From Variovorax paradoxus (GTDB lineage: Bacteria > Pseudomonadota > Gammaproteobacteria > Burkholderiales > Burkholderiaceae_C): a stretch of DNA of 64,000 nucleotides. The stretch covers positions 1 to 64,000 of the forward strand of contig NZ_JAGGNU010000077.1 in NCBI RefSeq assembly GCF_018614915.1, written 5' to 3'. How positions within the stretch are numbered: position 1 is the stretch's first letter; the number at the start of each line of letters is the position of its first letter. This document shows, one piece after another, positions 55,801 to 63,793 of this stretch. Position numbers and translations under genes: made by a program. A model generated the notes under the pieces. That model did not search any database. It was not told where the DNA came from and saw only the letters and a program-made list of their open reading frames with translations.

Positions 55801-56936
55801 CACGCTGCGGCCCCGACGCGGCGCAGCCGGTGGCGGATGAAGAAGTCGCTGGCCGCCACACACACCACGATGACGGCCTGGATCAGCTGCACCATCGAGA
55901 ACGGCACCTGGTAGAAGACCTGCAGGCTGCGCCCGGTCACGAACAGCGCCGCCACCATCAGCGCCACCACGCTGGCGGCCAGCGGGTTGTTGCGCGCGAG
56001 GAAGGCGATCAGGATGCCGGAGAAGCCGTAGCCCTGGTAGAAGGCCTGCGTGAGCCGGCCCTCCTGCCCCGCGGCGACGGCGAAGCCCGCAAGGCCCGCC
56101 ATCGCGCCCGAGAGCAGCACTGCGCCGTAGACCACGCGCGCGACCGGCACGCCGGCCGCATGCGCCATGCGCGGATTGGCGTCGACGAAGCGCAGGTACA
56201 GGCCGGCGCGGCTCACGCCGACCAGCCACCATCCCAGCAGCGCGACGATGGCGGCCAGCCCGATCGCGCTGTTCACGCCCGCGAAGAGATCGGGCAGCCG
56301 CTCGAAGGCGCGGAACTGCGGCGAATAGGGAAAGTTGTCCTTCGGATCTTTCCAGCTGCCATACACCAGGTGCAGCAGGAAGTTGGCCGCCATGTAGTTG
56401 AGCATCAGCGTCGAGATGATCTCGTTGACGCCCAGCCTGAGCTTGAGCAGCGCCGGCCCCAGCACCCATAGCGCGCCGGCGGCCACCGCGGCAGCGAACA
56501 TCAGCGGCAGGCGCAGCGAAGGCGGGCCGAGCTCGAAGAAGGAAACGGCCGTGGCACCGATCGCGCCCCAGATCATCTGGCCCTCGAGCCCGAGGTTCCA
56601 GAAGCGTGCGCGAAAGGCCATCGCTGCGGCCAGCCCGGCCAGGATCATCGGCGCCGCCTGGAACAGCACGGCGCGCAGGTTCTGGCCGTCGAAGAAGGTC
56701 TGGACCACGAACTCGTTCGCCAGCTCGCCGGCCGGCACGCCCGCCGCGATCAGGATGCCGGCGGAGATCAGGAGACCCACGCCGATGGCGGCCGCAAGAA
56801 CCAGGGCCTGCCGGTGCCAGGTCATGTGCTGGCGGATTTCGAGCGCGTAGCGGCGCGCGGCCCAGGGCTGGCGCCGGGGCGCCGCTGCTGGTTCCGCGAG
56901 ATGTTGCAGGGGCATCGCGAGCGCGGGCTCAGCCAT
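55800..56936 (-). CDS. Nucleoside-type ABC transporter permease 1
   Basis: This 378-residue membrane protein has nine or so helices after a 40-residue cytoplasmic N-terminus. AAMAFRARFWNLGLEGQMIWGAIGA, LGVNEIISTLMLNYMAANFLLHLVYG and GYGFSGILIAFLARNNPLA are signatures of the YufP/NupB-type permease. It overlaps the ATPase stop by 8 bases and continues directly into permease 2. Confidence 0.93.
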   Translation of the reverse strand: MAEPALAMPLQHLAEPAAAPRRQPWAARRYALEIRQHMTWHRQALVLAAAIGVGLLISAGILIAAGVPAGELANEFVVQTFFDGQNLRAVLFQAAPMILAGLAAAMAFRARFWNLGLEGQMIWGAIGATAVSFFELGPPSLRLPLMFAAAVAAGALWVLGPALLKLRLGVNEIISTLMLNYMAANFLLHLVYGSWKDPKDNFPYSPQFRAFERLPDLFAGVNSAIGLAAIVALLGWWLVGVSRAGLYLRFVDANPRMAHAAGVPVARVVYGAVLLSGAMAGLAGFAVAAGQEGRLTQAFYQGYGFSGILIAFLARNNPLAASVVALMVAALFVTGRSLQVFYQVPFSMVQLIQAVIVVCVAASDFFIRHRLRRVGAAA

Positions 56937-58449
56937 GGTCCACCATCGCCTGGCCGACGGCTTGCCGGTCCGCCGGCTGCGCGAACTCGGCCACGATGCG
57001 GCCGCGCGTCATCACGCCCACGCGGTCGGCCAGCGCCAGCACCTCGTCGAGATCCTCGCTGATGAGAAGCACCGCCGCGCCGGCATCGCGCGCGGCGCGC
57101 AGCCGCGCATGCACCTCGGCACCGGCGCGCACGTCCAGCCCGCGGCTCGGGCTGTGGGCCAGCACCAGCCGCGGCGACTTGCCGAACTCGCGGGCCAGCA
57201 CCAGCTTCTGCGCATTGCCGCCCGACAGCAGCGCGGCCTTCTGCGCGATGGAGCGCACGCCCTGCACGTCGAAGGCGGCGACGGCGGCCTGTGCGTCCTG
57301 GTCCATCGCGCGGCGCTTCAGGCGCCAGGCCGAGCCGTAGCGCCCGCTGTGGACCTGCCCGATACCGTAGTTCTCGGACACCGAGAGGCCGCCCGCGAGC
57401 CCGAGGCCGTAGCGGTCGGCGGGAATGGCCGCCAGCCCGAGCGCGCGGCGCGCCGTCGTCGGCGTCGTCTTGAGGTCGCCATGGCGGTCGAGTGCGATCT
57501 CGCCTTCGGTTGGGCCCGCGAGGCCCATGATCGCGCCCGCGAGCTCTCCCTGGCCGTTGCCGCCGACGCCGGCCAGCCCGTAGATCTCGCCCGCGCGCAG
57601 ATCGAGTTCGATGCCGTCGAGCACGCGGCGGCCCTGCACTTCGGGCGAGCGCAATCCGCGCACCGCGAGCCGCACCGGGCCCGGCGTCGCGCGCGTCGAA
57701 CCGGCGGCCGGCGCGGTGACCGATTCGCCGACGGTGAGCCGGATCAGCTCGCCCACCGGCATCTGCTGCGGGTCGACCGTGGCGATCGTGCGGCCGCCGC
57801 GCATCACGGTCACGCGGTCGGCATGGCGCTTGACGTCGGCCATCTTGTGCGTGACCAGCACCACCGCCGCGCCCCGGCGCGCGAGCGCGTGCACGGTGGA
57901 GAGCAGGCGCTCAGCCTCTTGGTCGGTCAGCACGGCGGTCGGCTCGTCGAGGATCAGGATGCGGGCGCCGGCCAAGAGCACCTTGAGGATCTCGACGCGC
58001 TGCTGCTCGGCCACCGACAGACGGTCGACGCGCTGCGTCGGGTCGATGTCGAAGCCGAGCTCGCGCGCCTTCTCGCGGATCGCTTCCTCGATGCGGCGCA
58101 AGCGCTTGCCGTGGCGTTCGAAGCGCGCGGACGGCGGCGCGGTCAGGAGGATGTTCTCGGCCACCGTGAACGGCAGCACCAGCCGGAAGTGCTGGTGGAC
58201 CATGCCGATGCAGGCCTTCGCCGCATCGCGCGGCCCGCTGAAGCGCACCGGGTTGTCGTCGACCGACATCGTGCCGGCCTCGGCCGCGTAGAGGCCGGCC
58301 GCGATGTTCATCAGCGAGGACTTGCCGGCGCCGTTCTCGCCCAGGAGCGCATGCACCTCGCCCCAGCGCGCCGCGAAGTGCGCGTCGGTCAGTGCCGCAA
58401 ATCCGTCGAAGGACTTGTGGATGCCGTGGAGCTGCAGCGCCGTCTTCAT
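56929..58449 (-). CDS. Nucleoside-type ABC transporter ATP-binding protein
   Basis: This 506-residue protein has two ABC domains, as in YufO/NupA. The first has Walker A GENGAGKSS, signature LSVAEQQRVEILK and Walker B ILILDEPTAVLT. The second has GVGGNGQGE and signature LLSGGNAQKLVLAREF, followed by RLVLAHSPSRGLD, in which the usual Glu after Walker B is replaced by His-Ser. It powers uptake with the two permeases and the BMP protein. It overlaps the BMP gene by ATGA. Confidence 0.93.
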   Translation of the reverse strand: MKTALQLHGIHKSFDGFAALTDAHFAARWGEVHALLGENGAGKSSLMNIAAGLYAAEAGTMSVDDNPVRFSGPRDAAKACIGMVHQHFRLVLPFTVAENILLTAPPSARFERHGKRLRRIEEAIREKARELGFDIDPTQRVDRLSVAEQQRVEILKVLLAGARILILDEPTAVLTDQEAERLLSTVHALARRGAAVVLVTHKMADVKRHADRVTVMRGGRTIATVDPQQMPVGELIRLTVGESVTAPAAGSTRATPGPVRLAVRGLRSPEVQGRRVLDGIELDLRAGEIYGLAGVGGNGQGELAGAIMGLAGPTEGEIALDRHGDLKTTPTTARRALGLAAIPADRYGLGLAGGLSVSENYGIGQVHSGRYGSAWRLKRRAMDQDAQAAVAAFDVQGVRSIAQKAALLSGGNAQKLVLAREFGKSPRLVLAHSPSRGLDVRAGAEVHARLRAARDAGAAVLLISEDLDEVLALADRVGVMTRGRIVAEFAQPADRQAVGQAMVDHG

Positions 58450-59537
58450 TTCTGCGTGACGACGCCCTTGACGAACCAGTCCATCTTCCACAGGTCGGCG
58501 TCGGACAGCACCGCACCCTTGGCGACGCGCTCCTTGCCCTCGCGGTCGGCCAGCGGGCCGGCATAGATCTGCTTGCCCTTGAGCAGCGCGTCGCGCTCGG
58601 CGGTGATCGCGGCGGCCTTGTCCTTCGGCACCCCCGGGCCGAAGCCCGCGATGTCGGTGCCGCCCGCGCTCATCGGAATGAAGGCGCCGTAGGGCGCGGG
58701 CTTCCAGTTGCCGGCCATGATCTTCTTCAGCTCCGGCGTGAGGAACCTGTCCCACACCCAGACCGAGGAGCACAGCGTGGCCTTGGGCGCGAACTGCCGC
58801 AGGTCGCGGTGATGGCCGGTGCCGTAGACGCCGCGCTCCTGCGCCACGATCTGCGGCGTCGGGCTGTCGACGTGCTGGCCGATCACGTCGGCGCCCTGGT
58901 CGATCAGGGCCGCCGCCGCGGCGCGTTCCTTCACCGGGTCGTTCCAGGAGCCGGTGTAGATCACGTTCACCGTCGCGTTCGGATTCATCTTCTGCGCGCC
59001 CAGCGCGAAGGCGTTGATGGTCCAGTTGACGACGCCGAAGGGGTTGGCCGCGACGAAGCCGAGCTTGCCGGTCTTCGATGCCGCGCCCGCGGCCATGCCG
59101 CACAGGTACTGGCTCTCGTAGGTGCGGCCGTAGAAGGATTCGAGGTTGGCGCCGTTGCTGGTGCCCGAGCCGTTGAGGAAGGCCACCTCGGGATACTTCG
59201 CCGCGAGCTCCTTGAAGCTGTCGGAGTAGCCGAAGGCGGTGCCGATGACGATGTTGGCGCCGCGCTGGATGAACTTCTCGGCCGCGGGCTTGATGGCGGA
59301 TGCGTCCTCCGGCACGTTCTCGACGAACTGGATCTTCTCGCCGGTTTCCTTCTCGACCTTGATGCGCGCCTCGTCGAAGGCCTGCGTCCAGCCGCCGTCG
59401 TTCTTGGGGCCGAAGTACAGCATCGCGATCTTGGGCTTGCCCTTGAGCGTGAAGCCGTCGGCGGCCATGGCCGGGCCGGCCAGCGCCGCACAGGCCACCA
59501 GCGCCGCCACGGCGAAGGGAATCGGTTTACGCAACAT
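58446..59537 (-). CDS. BMP-family ABC transporter substrate-binding protein
   Basis: This 363-residue protein has a signal peptide ending in AMA and the PnrA/Med/BMP fold: IAMLYFGPKNDGGWTQAFDEARIKVEKE, GTAFGYSDSFKELAAKYPEVAFLNG and GFVAANPFGVVNWTINAFALGA. Gram-negative members bind nucleosides or related bases. No lipobox is present, so it should be periplasmic. ATG 59537 was preferred to the preceding GTG. The gene starts inside the end of the VOC gene, so the whole unit is tightly coupled. Confidence 0.92.
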   Translation of the reverse strand: MLRKPIPFAVAALVACAALAGPAMAADGFTLKGKPKIAMLYFGPKNDGGWTQAFDEARIKVEKETGEKIQFVENVPEDASAIKPAAEKFIQRGANIVIGTAFGYSDSFKELAAKYPEVAFLNGSGTSNGANLESFYGRTYESQYLCGMAAGAASKTGKLGFVAANPFGVVNWTINAFALGAQKMNPNATVNVIYTGSWNDPVKERAAAAALIDQGADVIGQHVDSPTPQIVAQERGVYGTGHHRDLRQFAPKATLCSSVWVWDRFLTPELKKIMAGNWKPAPYGAFIPMSAGGTDIAGFGPGVPKDKAAAITAERDALLKGKQIYAGPLADREGKERVAKGAVLSDADLWKMDWFVKGVVTQK

Positions 59538-59934
59538 CACTCTGGCCTTTCATCATGAAATTGATACGGAACACATTGCCCTCGGGGTCGAGCAGCACCG
59601 ACTGGTACCAGTCGTAGTAGGTGAGGTAGGGTGCCTTGACGAGCGTGGCGCCCGCGGCGACGGCGACCGGCACCATGCGGTCGACTTCCTCCTGCGAATC
59701 GACGTCGATGTTCAGCAGGAACTTGACGCCGCGCGTGTCGGAGAACTCGGCGAGCTGCAGCAGCTCGTAGGCATCGAGCGCATTGAAGCCGAGGCTGGAT
59801 TGGCCGGTGTCCAGGCCGCGGAAGATCGGCGAGCGGATGGCCTCGATCTCGGGGAAGCCGAACACGCGCTGGTAGAAGCCGCTGAGCGCGACCACGTCCT
59901 TCGCGAAGACGTTGACGTAGGAAAGATGCGGCAT
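59527..59934 (-). CDS. VOC/glyoxalase superfamily protein
   Basis: This 135-residue protein has the paired beta-alpha-beta-beta-beta modules of the vicinal oxygen chelate superfamily: HLSYVNVFAKDVVALSGFYQRVFGFPE and YYDWYQSVLLDPEGNVFRINF, the latter carrying the conserved Asp-Pro-Glu-Gly-Asn. It may bind a metal and act as a dioxygenase, isomerase or hydrolase partner. It lies 2 bases after the oxygenase stop and overlaps the BMP gene, so it belongs to this catabolic unit. The reaction is unknown. Confidence 0.85.
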   Translation of the reverse strand: MPHLSYVNVFAKDVVALSGFYQRVFGFPEIEAIRSPIFRGLDTGQSSLGFNALDAYELLQLAEFSDTRGVKFLLNIDVDSQEEVDRMVPVAVAAGATLVKAPYLTYYDWYQSVLLDPEGNVFRINFMMKGQSDVA

Positions 59935-59936
59935 CT

Positions 59937-60938
59937 TCAGGCCGTGACCTTGGTGCCGCCGAAGGTCGTCTGTTTCAAGAATTTCGACTTCAGGTGATCG
60001 CCCGAGGAGATCGGCGCGTACTTCGGCACTTCGCCCGGCGCGAGGCAGCTCGGCAGGCACTCGACCATCGCGTCGTAGTTGGGCTGGTGGAAGAACACCA
60101 GCGACTGCCGGCGGTTGGTGGCGGCCGCGTCCGGCGGCGGGTTGACCACGCGGTGCAGCGTGGACACCCACTGATCGTTGGTCCACTGCATCATGAGGTC
60201 GGCGATGTTCACCACCAGGCCGCCCTCGACCATCGGCACGTCGACCCACTGGCCGGCCTTGTTGAAGACCTGCAGGCCCCGGTCGTCGGGCAGCACGACG
60301 GTGAGGCTGCCGTAGTCGCTGTGCGCGCCGGCACGCAGCTGGCCCGGCAGCGCGGCCTCGGTCTGCGGCGGGTAGCTCAGCACGCGGAACATGCTGATGT
60401 GCCTGTCGATCTTGTTGTCGAAGAAGGTCTCGGGCAATGCCAGCGCGAGCGCGAAGATGCGCATCAGCGAGCGCGAGAGATCGCTCATCGCCTCGAAGTA
60501 GTCGTCGAAGGCCGGCTGGAAGCCCGGCAGCTCGGGCCAGACATTGGGTTCGAAGTGCGGGCCGGCCGCAACGCCCCGGTGGTATTCGTCGGCCGGCACC
60601 TTGGAGGGGCCGATGGAGAAGGACTCCTTCAGGTCGCCCGGCGCCGCCTCTTCGAGGCTGTACGACAGGCCTTCCTCGCCCACCGCGCTGTAGCCGCGTA
60701 CCGCATCGTCGCGCGGCCGATCGACCTTGCGCTTGTCGACCAGCGGCAGATCGAAGAAGCGGCGCGAGACCGCGGAGACGCGCGCGATGAGTTCGGGCGC
60801 GATGCCGTGGTTCGTGATCACCAGGAAGCCGATGCTGCGGCAGGCCTCGTCGACCTCGCGCGCCACCGCGGCCTTGCCTTCGGGCGATCCGGAAAAGAAG
60901 GGTGCCAGATCGATGATCGGTACGGACAGCAGGGTCAT
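59937..60938 (-). CDS. 2-oxoglutarate/Fe(II) oxygenase, isopenicillin-N-synthase family
   Basis: This 333-residue enzyme has the iron ligands His206 and Asp208 (AGAHSDYGS) and His262 (STLHRVVNP), and the 2-oxoglutarate-binding Arg287-x-Ser289 (NRRQSLVFF). The N-terminal half (VPIIDLAPFFSG, RSIGFLVITNHGI) is typical of the DIOX_N domain. This family includes fungal thymine 7-hydroxylase, which oxidises the thymine methyl group. The gene heads a minus-strand operon with a nucleoside transporter and lies 57 bases from a RutR-like operator, so pyrimidine oxidation is a reasonable proposal. Other small substrates remain possible. Confidence 0.9.
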   Translation of the reverse strand: MTLLSVPIIDLAPFFSGSPEGKAAVAREVDEACRSIGFLVITNHGIAPELIARVSAVSRRFFDLPLVDKRKVDRPRDDAVRGYSAVGEEGLSYSLEEAAPGDLKESFSIGPSKVPADEYHRGVAAGPHFEPNVWPELPGFQPAFDDYFEAMSDLSRSLMRIFALALALPETFFDNKIDRHISMFRVLSYPPQTEAALPGQLRAGAHSDYGSLTVVLPDDRGLQVFNKAGQWVDVPMVEGGLVVNIADLMMQWTNDQWVSTLHRVVNPPPDAAATNRRQSLVFFHQPNYDAMVECLPSCLAPGEVPKYAPISSGDHLKSKFLKQTTFGGTKVTA

Positions 60939-60995
60939 GCTTTCAATCCTTCGGTGACGATGGCGATGGCCTTGCCATGCAACGTCCATGCCAGT

Positions 60996-61011
60996 TGGAC
61001 CAAATGGACAA
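60996..61011. promoter_or_regulatory. Candidate RutR operator
   Basis: TGGACCA-AA-TGGACAA at 60996-61011 agrees with the E. coli RutR site TTGACCA-NN-TGGTCAA at 12 of 14 specified positions, with the inner CCA-NN-TGG intact. It lies in the 211-base region between the divergent oxygenase operon and rutR, nearer to the oxygenase. A second inverted repeat, CGTACC (61089-61094) and GGTACG (61101-61106), lies closer to rutR and is unassigned. Confidence 0.6.
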
Positions 61012-61149
61012 ATGCGGCGCGCTGCCTCTGCGTGGTGCGTGGCGGCAGGCGGCGCGGCGAATGCGTGCACCCCGGTGTTGCCGTGGTGCGTACCATCGGC
61101 GGTACGACTCCTGCATACGGGCAGCCGTCGCGAAAGAAAGCAAGCCCAC

Positions 61150-61869
61150 ATGCCGAAGACACGCAGCAAGCCCCCGTCCACGCTGGCCGCCGAGCCTCCG
61201 ATTTCCAAGCGCGTGCATCCCAAGCGCGCAGCCGTGGCGCGCAGCGTCACGTCGGTGAACCGGCGGCTGCGACAGATCGAGGACAAGCGCGCCGCGATCC
61301 TGCGCGCGGCGCTGGGGCTGTTCTCGCGCTTCGGCCTGCACGGCACCAGCGTCGACCAGGTCGCGGCGCGCGCGGATGTCTCGAAGAGCAACCTGCTCTA
61401 TTACTTCGCCAACAAGGAGGAGCTGTACGTCTCGGTGCTGCGCGAGCTGCTGGCCGTCTGGCTGGAGCCGCTGCGCGGCTTCAGCGCCGAGCAGGATCCG
61501 CGGCAGGCGATCGGCGACTACATCCGGCGCAAGCTCGTGATCTCGCGCGACCAGCCCGATGCCTCGCGCCTGTTCTGCCTCGAGATGATCCAGGGCGCGC
61601 CGCTGCTGCGCGACGAGCTCGACCGCGAACTGCGCGACCTGGTGACGCGCAAATCCGAAGTGATCCGCGCCTGGGTGGCCGCCGGCAAGCTCGCGCCGGT
61701 CGATCCGCACCACCTGATCTTCGCGCTGTGGGCCACCACCCAGCACTACGCCGACTTCGGCGTGCAGGTGCAGGCCATCACGGGCCGCACGCTGGACGAC
61801 CCGGACTTCTTCGAAGAGACGGTGGACAACGTGCAGCGCATCGTGCTCGGCGGCATCGCCCCGCACTGA
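61150..61869 (+). CDS. rutR: Pyrimidine-responsive TetR-family regulator RutR
   Basis: This 239-residue repressor matches E. coli RutR throughout: KRAAILRAALGLFSRFGLHGTSVDQVA...VSKSNLLYYFANKEELYVSVLR (helix-turn-helix), DQPDASRLFCLEMIQGAPLL, GKLAPVDPHHLIFALWATTQHYADF and ETVDNVQRIVLGGI. RutR releases DNA when uracil or thymine binds. The N-terminal 40 residues are longer and basic. ATG 61150 was chosen because the sequence upstream lacks coding character and contains the operator. It is convergent with rutF. Confidence 0.95.
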   Translation: MPKTRSKPPSTLAAEPPISKRVHPKRAAVARSVTSVNRRLRQIEDKRAAILRAALGLFSRFGLHGTSVDQVAARADVSKSNLLYYFANKEELYVSVLRELLAVWLEPLRGFSAEQDPRQAIGDYIRRKLVISRDQPDASRLFCLEMIQGAPLLRDELDRELRDLVTRKSEVIRAWVAAGKLAPVDPHHLIFALWATTQHYADFGVQVQAITGRTLDDPDFFEETVDNVQRIVLGGIAPH

Positions 61870-61891
61870 GCGCGCGCCGCGCTCAGTGCGG
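61861..61891. terminator. Shared palindrome at the convergent rutR/rutF ends
   Basis: CCGCACTGAGCGCG (61861-61874) and CGCGCTCAGTGCGG (61878-61891) form a perfect 14-bp stem around CGC. The stop codons of both genes lie in the stem, so both proteins end in Pro-His. There is no T run on either side; it may act as a bidirectional, Rho-assisted terminator or protect both 3' ends. Confidence 0.6.
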
Positions 61892-62377
61892 CGCGGCGAC
61901 GATGTCGTGGTAGCGCCGGTCGAAGTAGATGAGGCCGTGCGCAGTACCGCCGATGGCGATGGCGACGGCCTCGCAGAACAGCACGTCGTGCGTGCCCACG
62001 CGCGTCACCTGCGACACGCGGCAGTCGAAGGACACAGCCGCATCCTCGAGCACCGGTGCGCCGGTGCGCTTGCGGCTCCAGCGGCCGGCGGCGAAGCGCT
62101 CGTCCATCGGCGTCTTGCCGCCGAACAGGCCCGACAGCGCCTGCTGCCCGGCGGCCAGCGCGTTCACGCAGAGCACGCCGTTGGCCTGGAAGGCCGGGTA
62201 GACCGAGGCCGAGCGGTTGAGGCAGACCAGCAGCGTCGGCGGCTCGTCGGTCACGCTGCACACCGCCGATGCCGTGAAGCCGGCGCGGCCGCCGGGGCCG
62301 TCGGTGGTGATGACATGGACGGCCGCGCCGAGGCGGGCCATCGCATCGCGGTAGTCGCTCTTGGGCAGGGCGTGCAT
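61883..62377 (-). CDS. rutF: Flavin reductase RutF
   Basis: This 164-residue flavin reductase supplies reduced FMN to the pyrimidine monooxygenase Rut[45 protein letters not shown] is the flavin_Reduct signature, and [29 protein letters not shown] matches RutF. It is the last rut gene seen on the minus strand, 26 bases after rutE. No rutG follows. Confidence 0.92.
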   Translation of the reverse strand: MHALPKSDYRDAMARLGAAVHVITTDGPGGRAGFTASAVCSVTDEPPTLLVCLNRSASVYPAFQANGVLCVNALAAGQQALSGLFGGKTPMDERFAAGRWSRKRTGAPVLEDAAVSFDCRVSQVTRVGTHDVLFCEAVAIAIGGTAHGLIYFDRRYHDIVAAPH

Positions 62378-62403
62378 GGCGTCGGCGCTTTCCTCAGCTT
62401 TCC

Positions 62404-62994
62404 TCAGGCGAGCGCGCAGGCTTCGTCGAAGGCCAGGCGTGGCAGGCGGCCGAACAGCTTCGCGGGGTCGCCGTGGCCGAGGTTGATCAGGAAGTTGGTG
62501 GTCCAGGGGGTGCCGGTGAAGAACGCGGCGTCGACCTTCGCCTTGTCGAAGCCGGACATCGGCCCCGCGTCCAGCCCCAGTGCACGCGCCGCCAGCAGCA
62601 GGTAGGCGGCCTGCAGCGTGGCGTTGCGGAAGGCGGTTTCGCGCGCAGCCTCGGCGCTGCCGGTGAACCAGCTCCTGGCGTCGGCATGCGGGAACAGCAT
62701 GGGCAGCTTGTCGTAGAAGGCGCTGTCCCAGGCCGCGATCACCGTGACCGGCGCGGCCAGGGTCTTGGCCAGATTGCCTTTGGAAAGCGCGGGCGCCAGA
62801 CGCTGCTTGCCCTCGGGCGTGCGCACGAAGACGAAGCGGCCCGGCGCGCAGTTGGCCGAGGTCGGGCCGGTGCGCGCGAGTTCGTAGACCTGTTCGAGCA
62901 AGGCGTCGGAAACCGGCTCGGGGCGCCAGCCGTTGTGCGAGCGGGCCTCGGTGAAAAGCAGCGCCAGGGCGGCGCTGTCCAGGGACTGTGTCAT
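62404..62994 (-). CDS. rutE: Malonic semialdehyde reductase RutE
   Basis: This 196-residue nitroreductase-fold flavoprotein reduces malonic semialdehyde to 3-hydroxypropionate, removing the toxic product of uracil breakdown. [44 protein letters not shown] and [42 protein letters not shown] match RutE. It overlaps the rutD stop as ATGA. Confidence 0.95.
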   Translation of the reverse strand: MTQSLDSAALALLFTEARSHNGWRPEPVSDALLEQVYELARTGPTSANCAPGRFVFVRTPEGKQRLAPALSKGNLAKTLAAPVTVIAAWDSAFYDKLPMLFPHADARSWFTGSAEAARETAFRNATLQAAYLLLAARALGLDAGPMSGFDKAKVDAAFFTGTPWTTNFLINLGHGDPAKLFGRLPRLAFDEACALA

Positions 62995-63791
62995 GCAAGG
63001 ACTCCAGGTGCGCGCACGCGCGCCAGAAAGGCGAGCAGGCTGCGGTTGAAGACATCGGCCTCGGTCACGCTGTGCGCATGGCCGCCGTGCGGCACGCGCT
63101 CGAGCGTGGCCATTGGCAGGCCGTCGGCGAGGCGCTGCGAGCAGGTCCACGGCACCAGCACGTCGTCGGTGGCGGCGGCCACCAGCGCGGGCACGGCGAT
63201 CCCGGCCAGGCGGGCGTCGACGTCGAAGGCGCGCAGCGCGCCGATGCGCGCGCGCATGTTGGCCTCGCCGGGGAAATGCGCGAGCGCATGTTCGACCTCG
63301 GCGGCCACGCGCTGCGCATGGGTGGCGCACCAGGCGGCGGGGTACAGGAAGATGGGCTGCGCCTCGACGTAGGCGCGCGGGCCGCAGGCGCCGAGCAGCG
63401 CCAATCGCGCATCGAAGCAGCGGGCCGAATGCGGATTGGGCGCCGACCAGGCATTGACGAGCACCAGGCTGGCCACGCGCGAGGGCGCATCGAGCGCGAG
63501 CTGCAGGCCGACCAGGCCGCCGAGCGCATGGCCCACGAGATGGCAGCGCGGCGTCGATGTGGCGTCGAGGATCTCGACCACGTCGCGCGCCATGTCGGCG
63601 ATCGCGTAGCCGGCCGGAAGCGCAGCCGGGCTGCGTCCGGTGCCGCGCTGGTCGTAGGCGATCACGCGGTGGCCGGCCTCGATCAGCGCAGCGAGCTGCG
63701 GCTGCCAGAAGCCCGCCGAACCGCCGAGGCCCGAGGACAGCAGCACCGCATCGCCCCCGGCCGGCCCGTGCACCTCGTAGTGCAGCGGCAT
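62991..63791 (-). CDS. rutD: Putative carbamate hydrolase RutD
   Basis: This 266-residue alpha/beta hydrolase is thought to speed release of ammonia from the carbamate or aminoacrylate intermediate in the Rut pathway. ISGLGGS-like [25 protein letters not shown] and the [16 protein letters not shown] elbow are RutD features. As in E. coli RutD, the nucleophile position in the elbow is Ala rather than Ser. [14 protein letters not shown] holds the conserved histidine. It starts 2 bases after the rutC stop. Confidence 0.94.
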   Translation of the reverse strand: MPLHYEVHGPAGGDAVLLSSGLGGSAGFWQPQLAALIEAGHRVIAYDQRGTGRSPAALPAGYAIADMARDVVEILDATSTPRCHLVGHALGGLVGLQLALDAPSRVASLVLVNAWSAPNPHSARCFDARLALLGACGPRAYVEAQPIFLYPAAWCATHAQRVAAEVEHALAHFPGEANMRARIGALRAFDVDARLAGIAVPALVAAATDDVLVPWTCSQRLADGLPMATLERVPHGGHAHSVTEADVFNRSLLAFLARVRAPGVLA

Positions 63792-63793
63792 GC

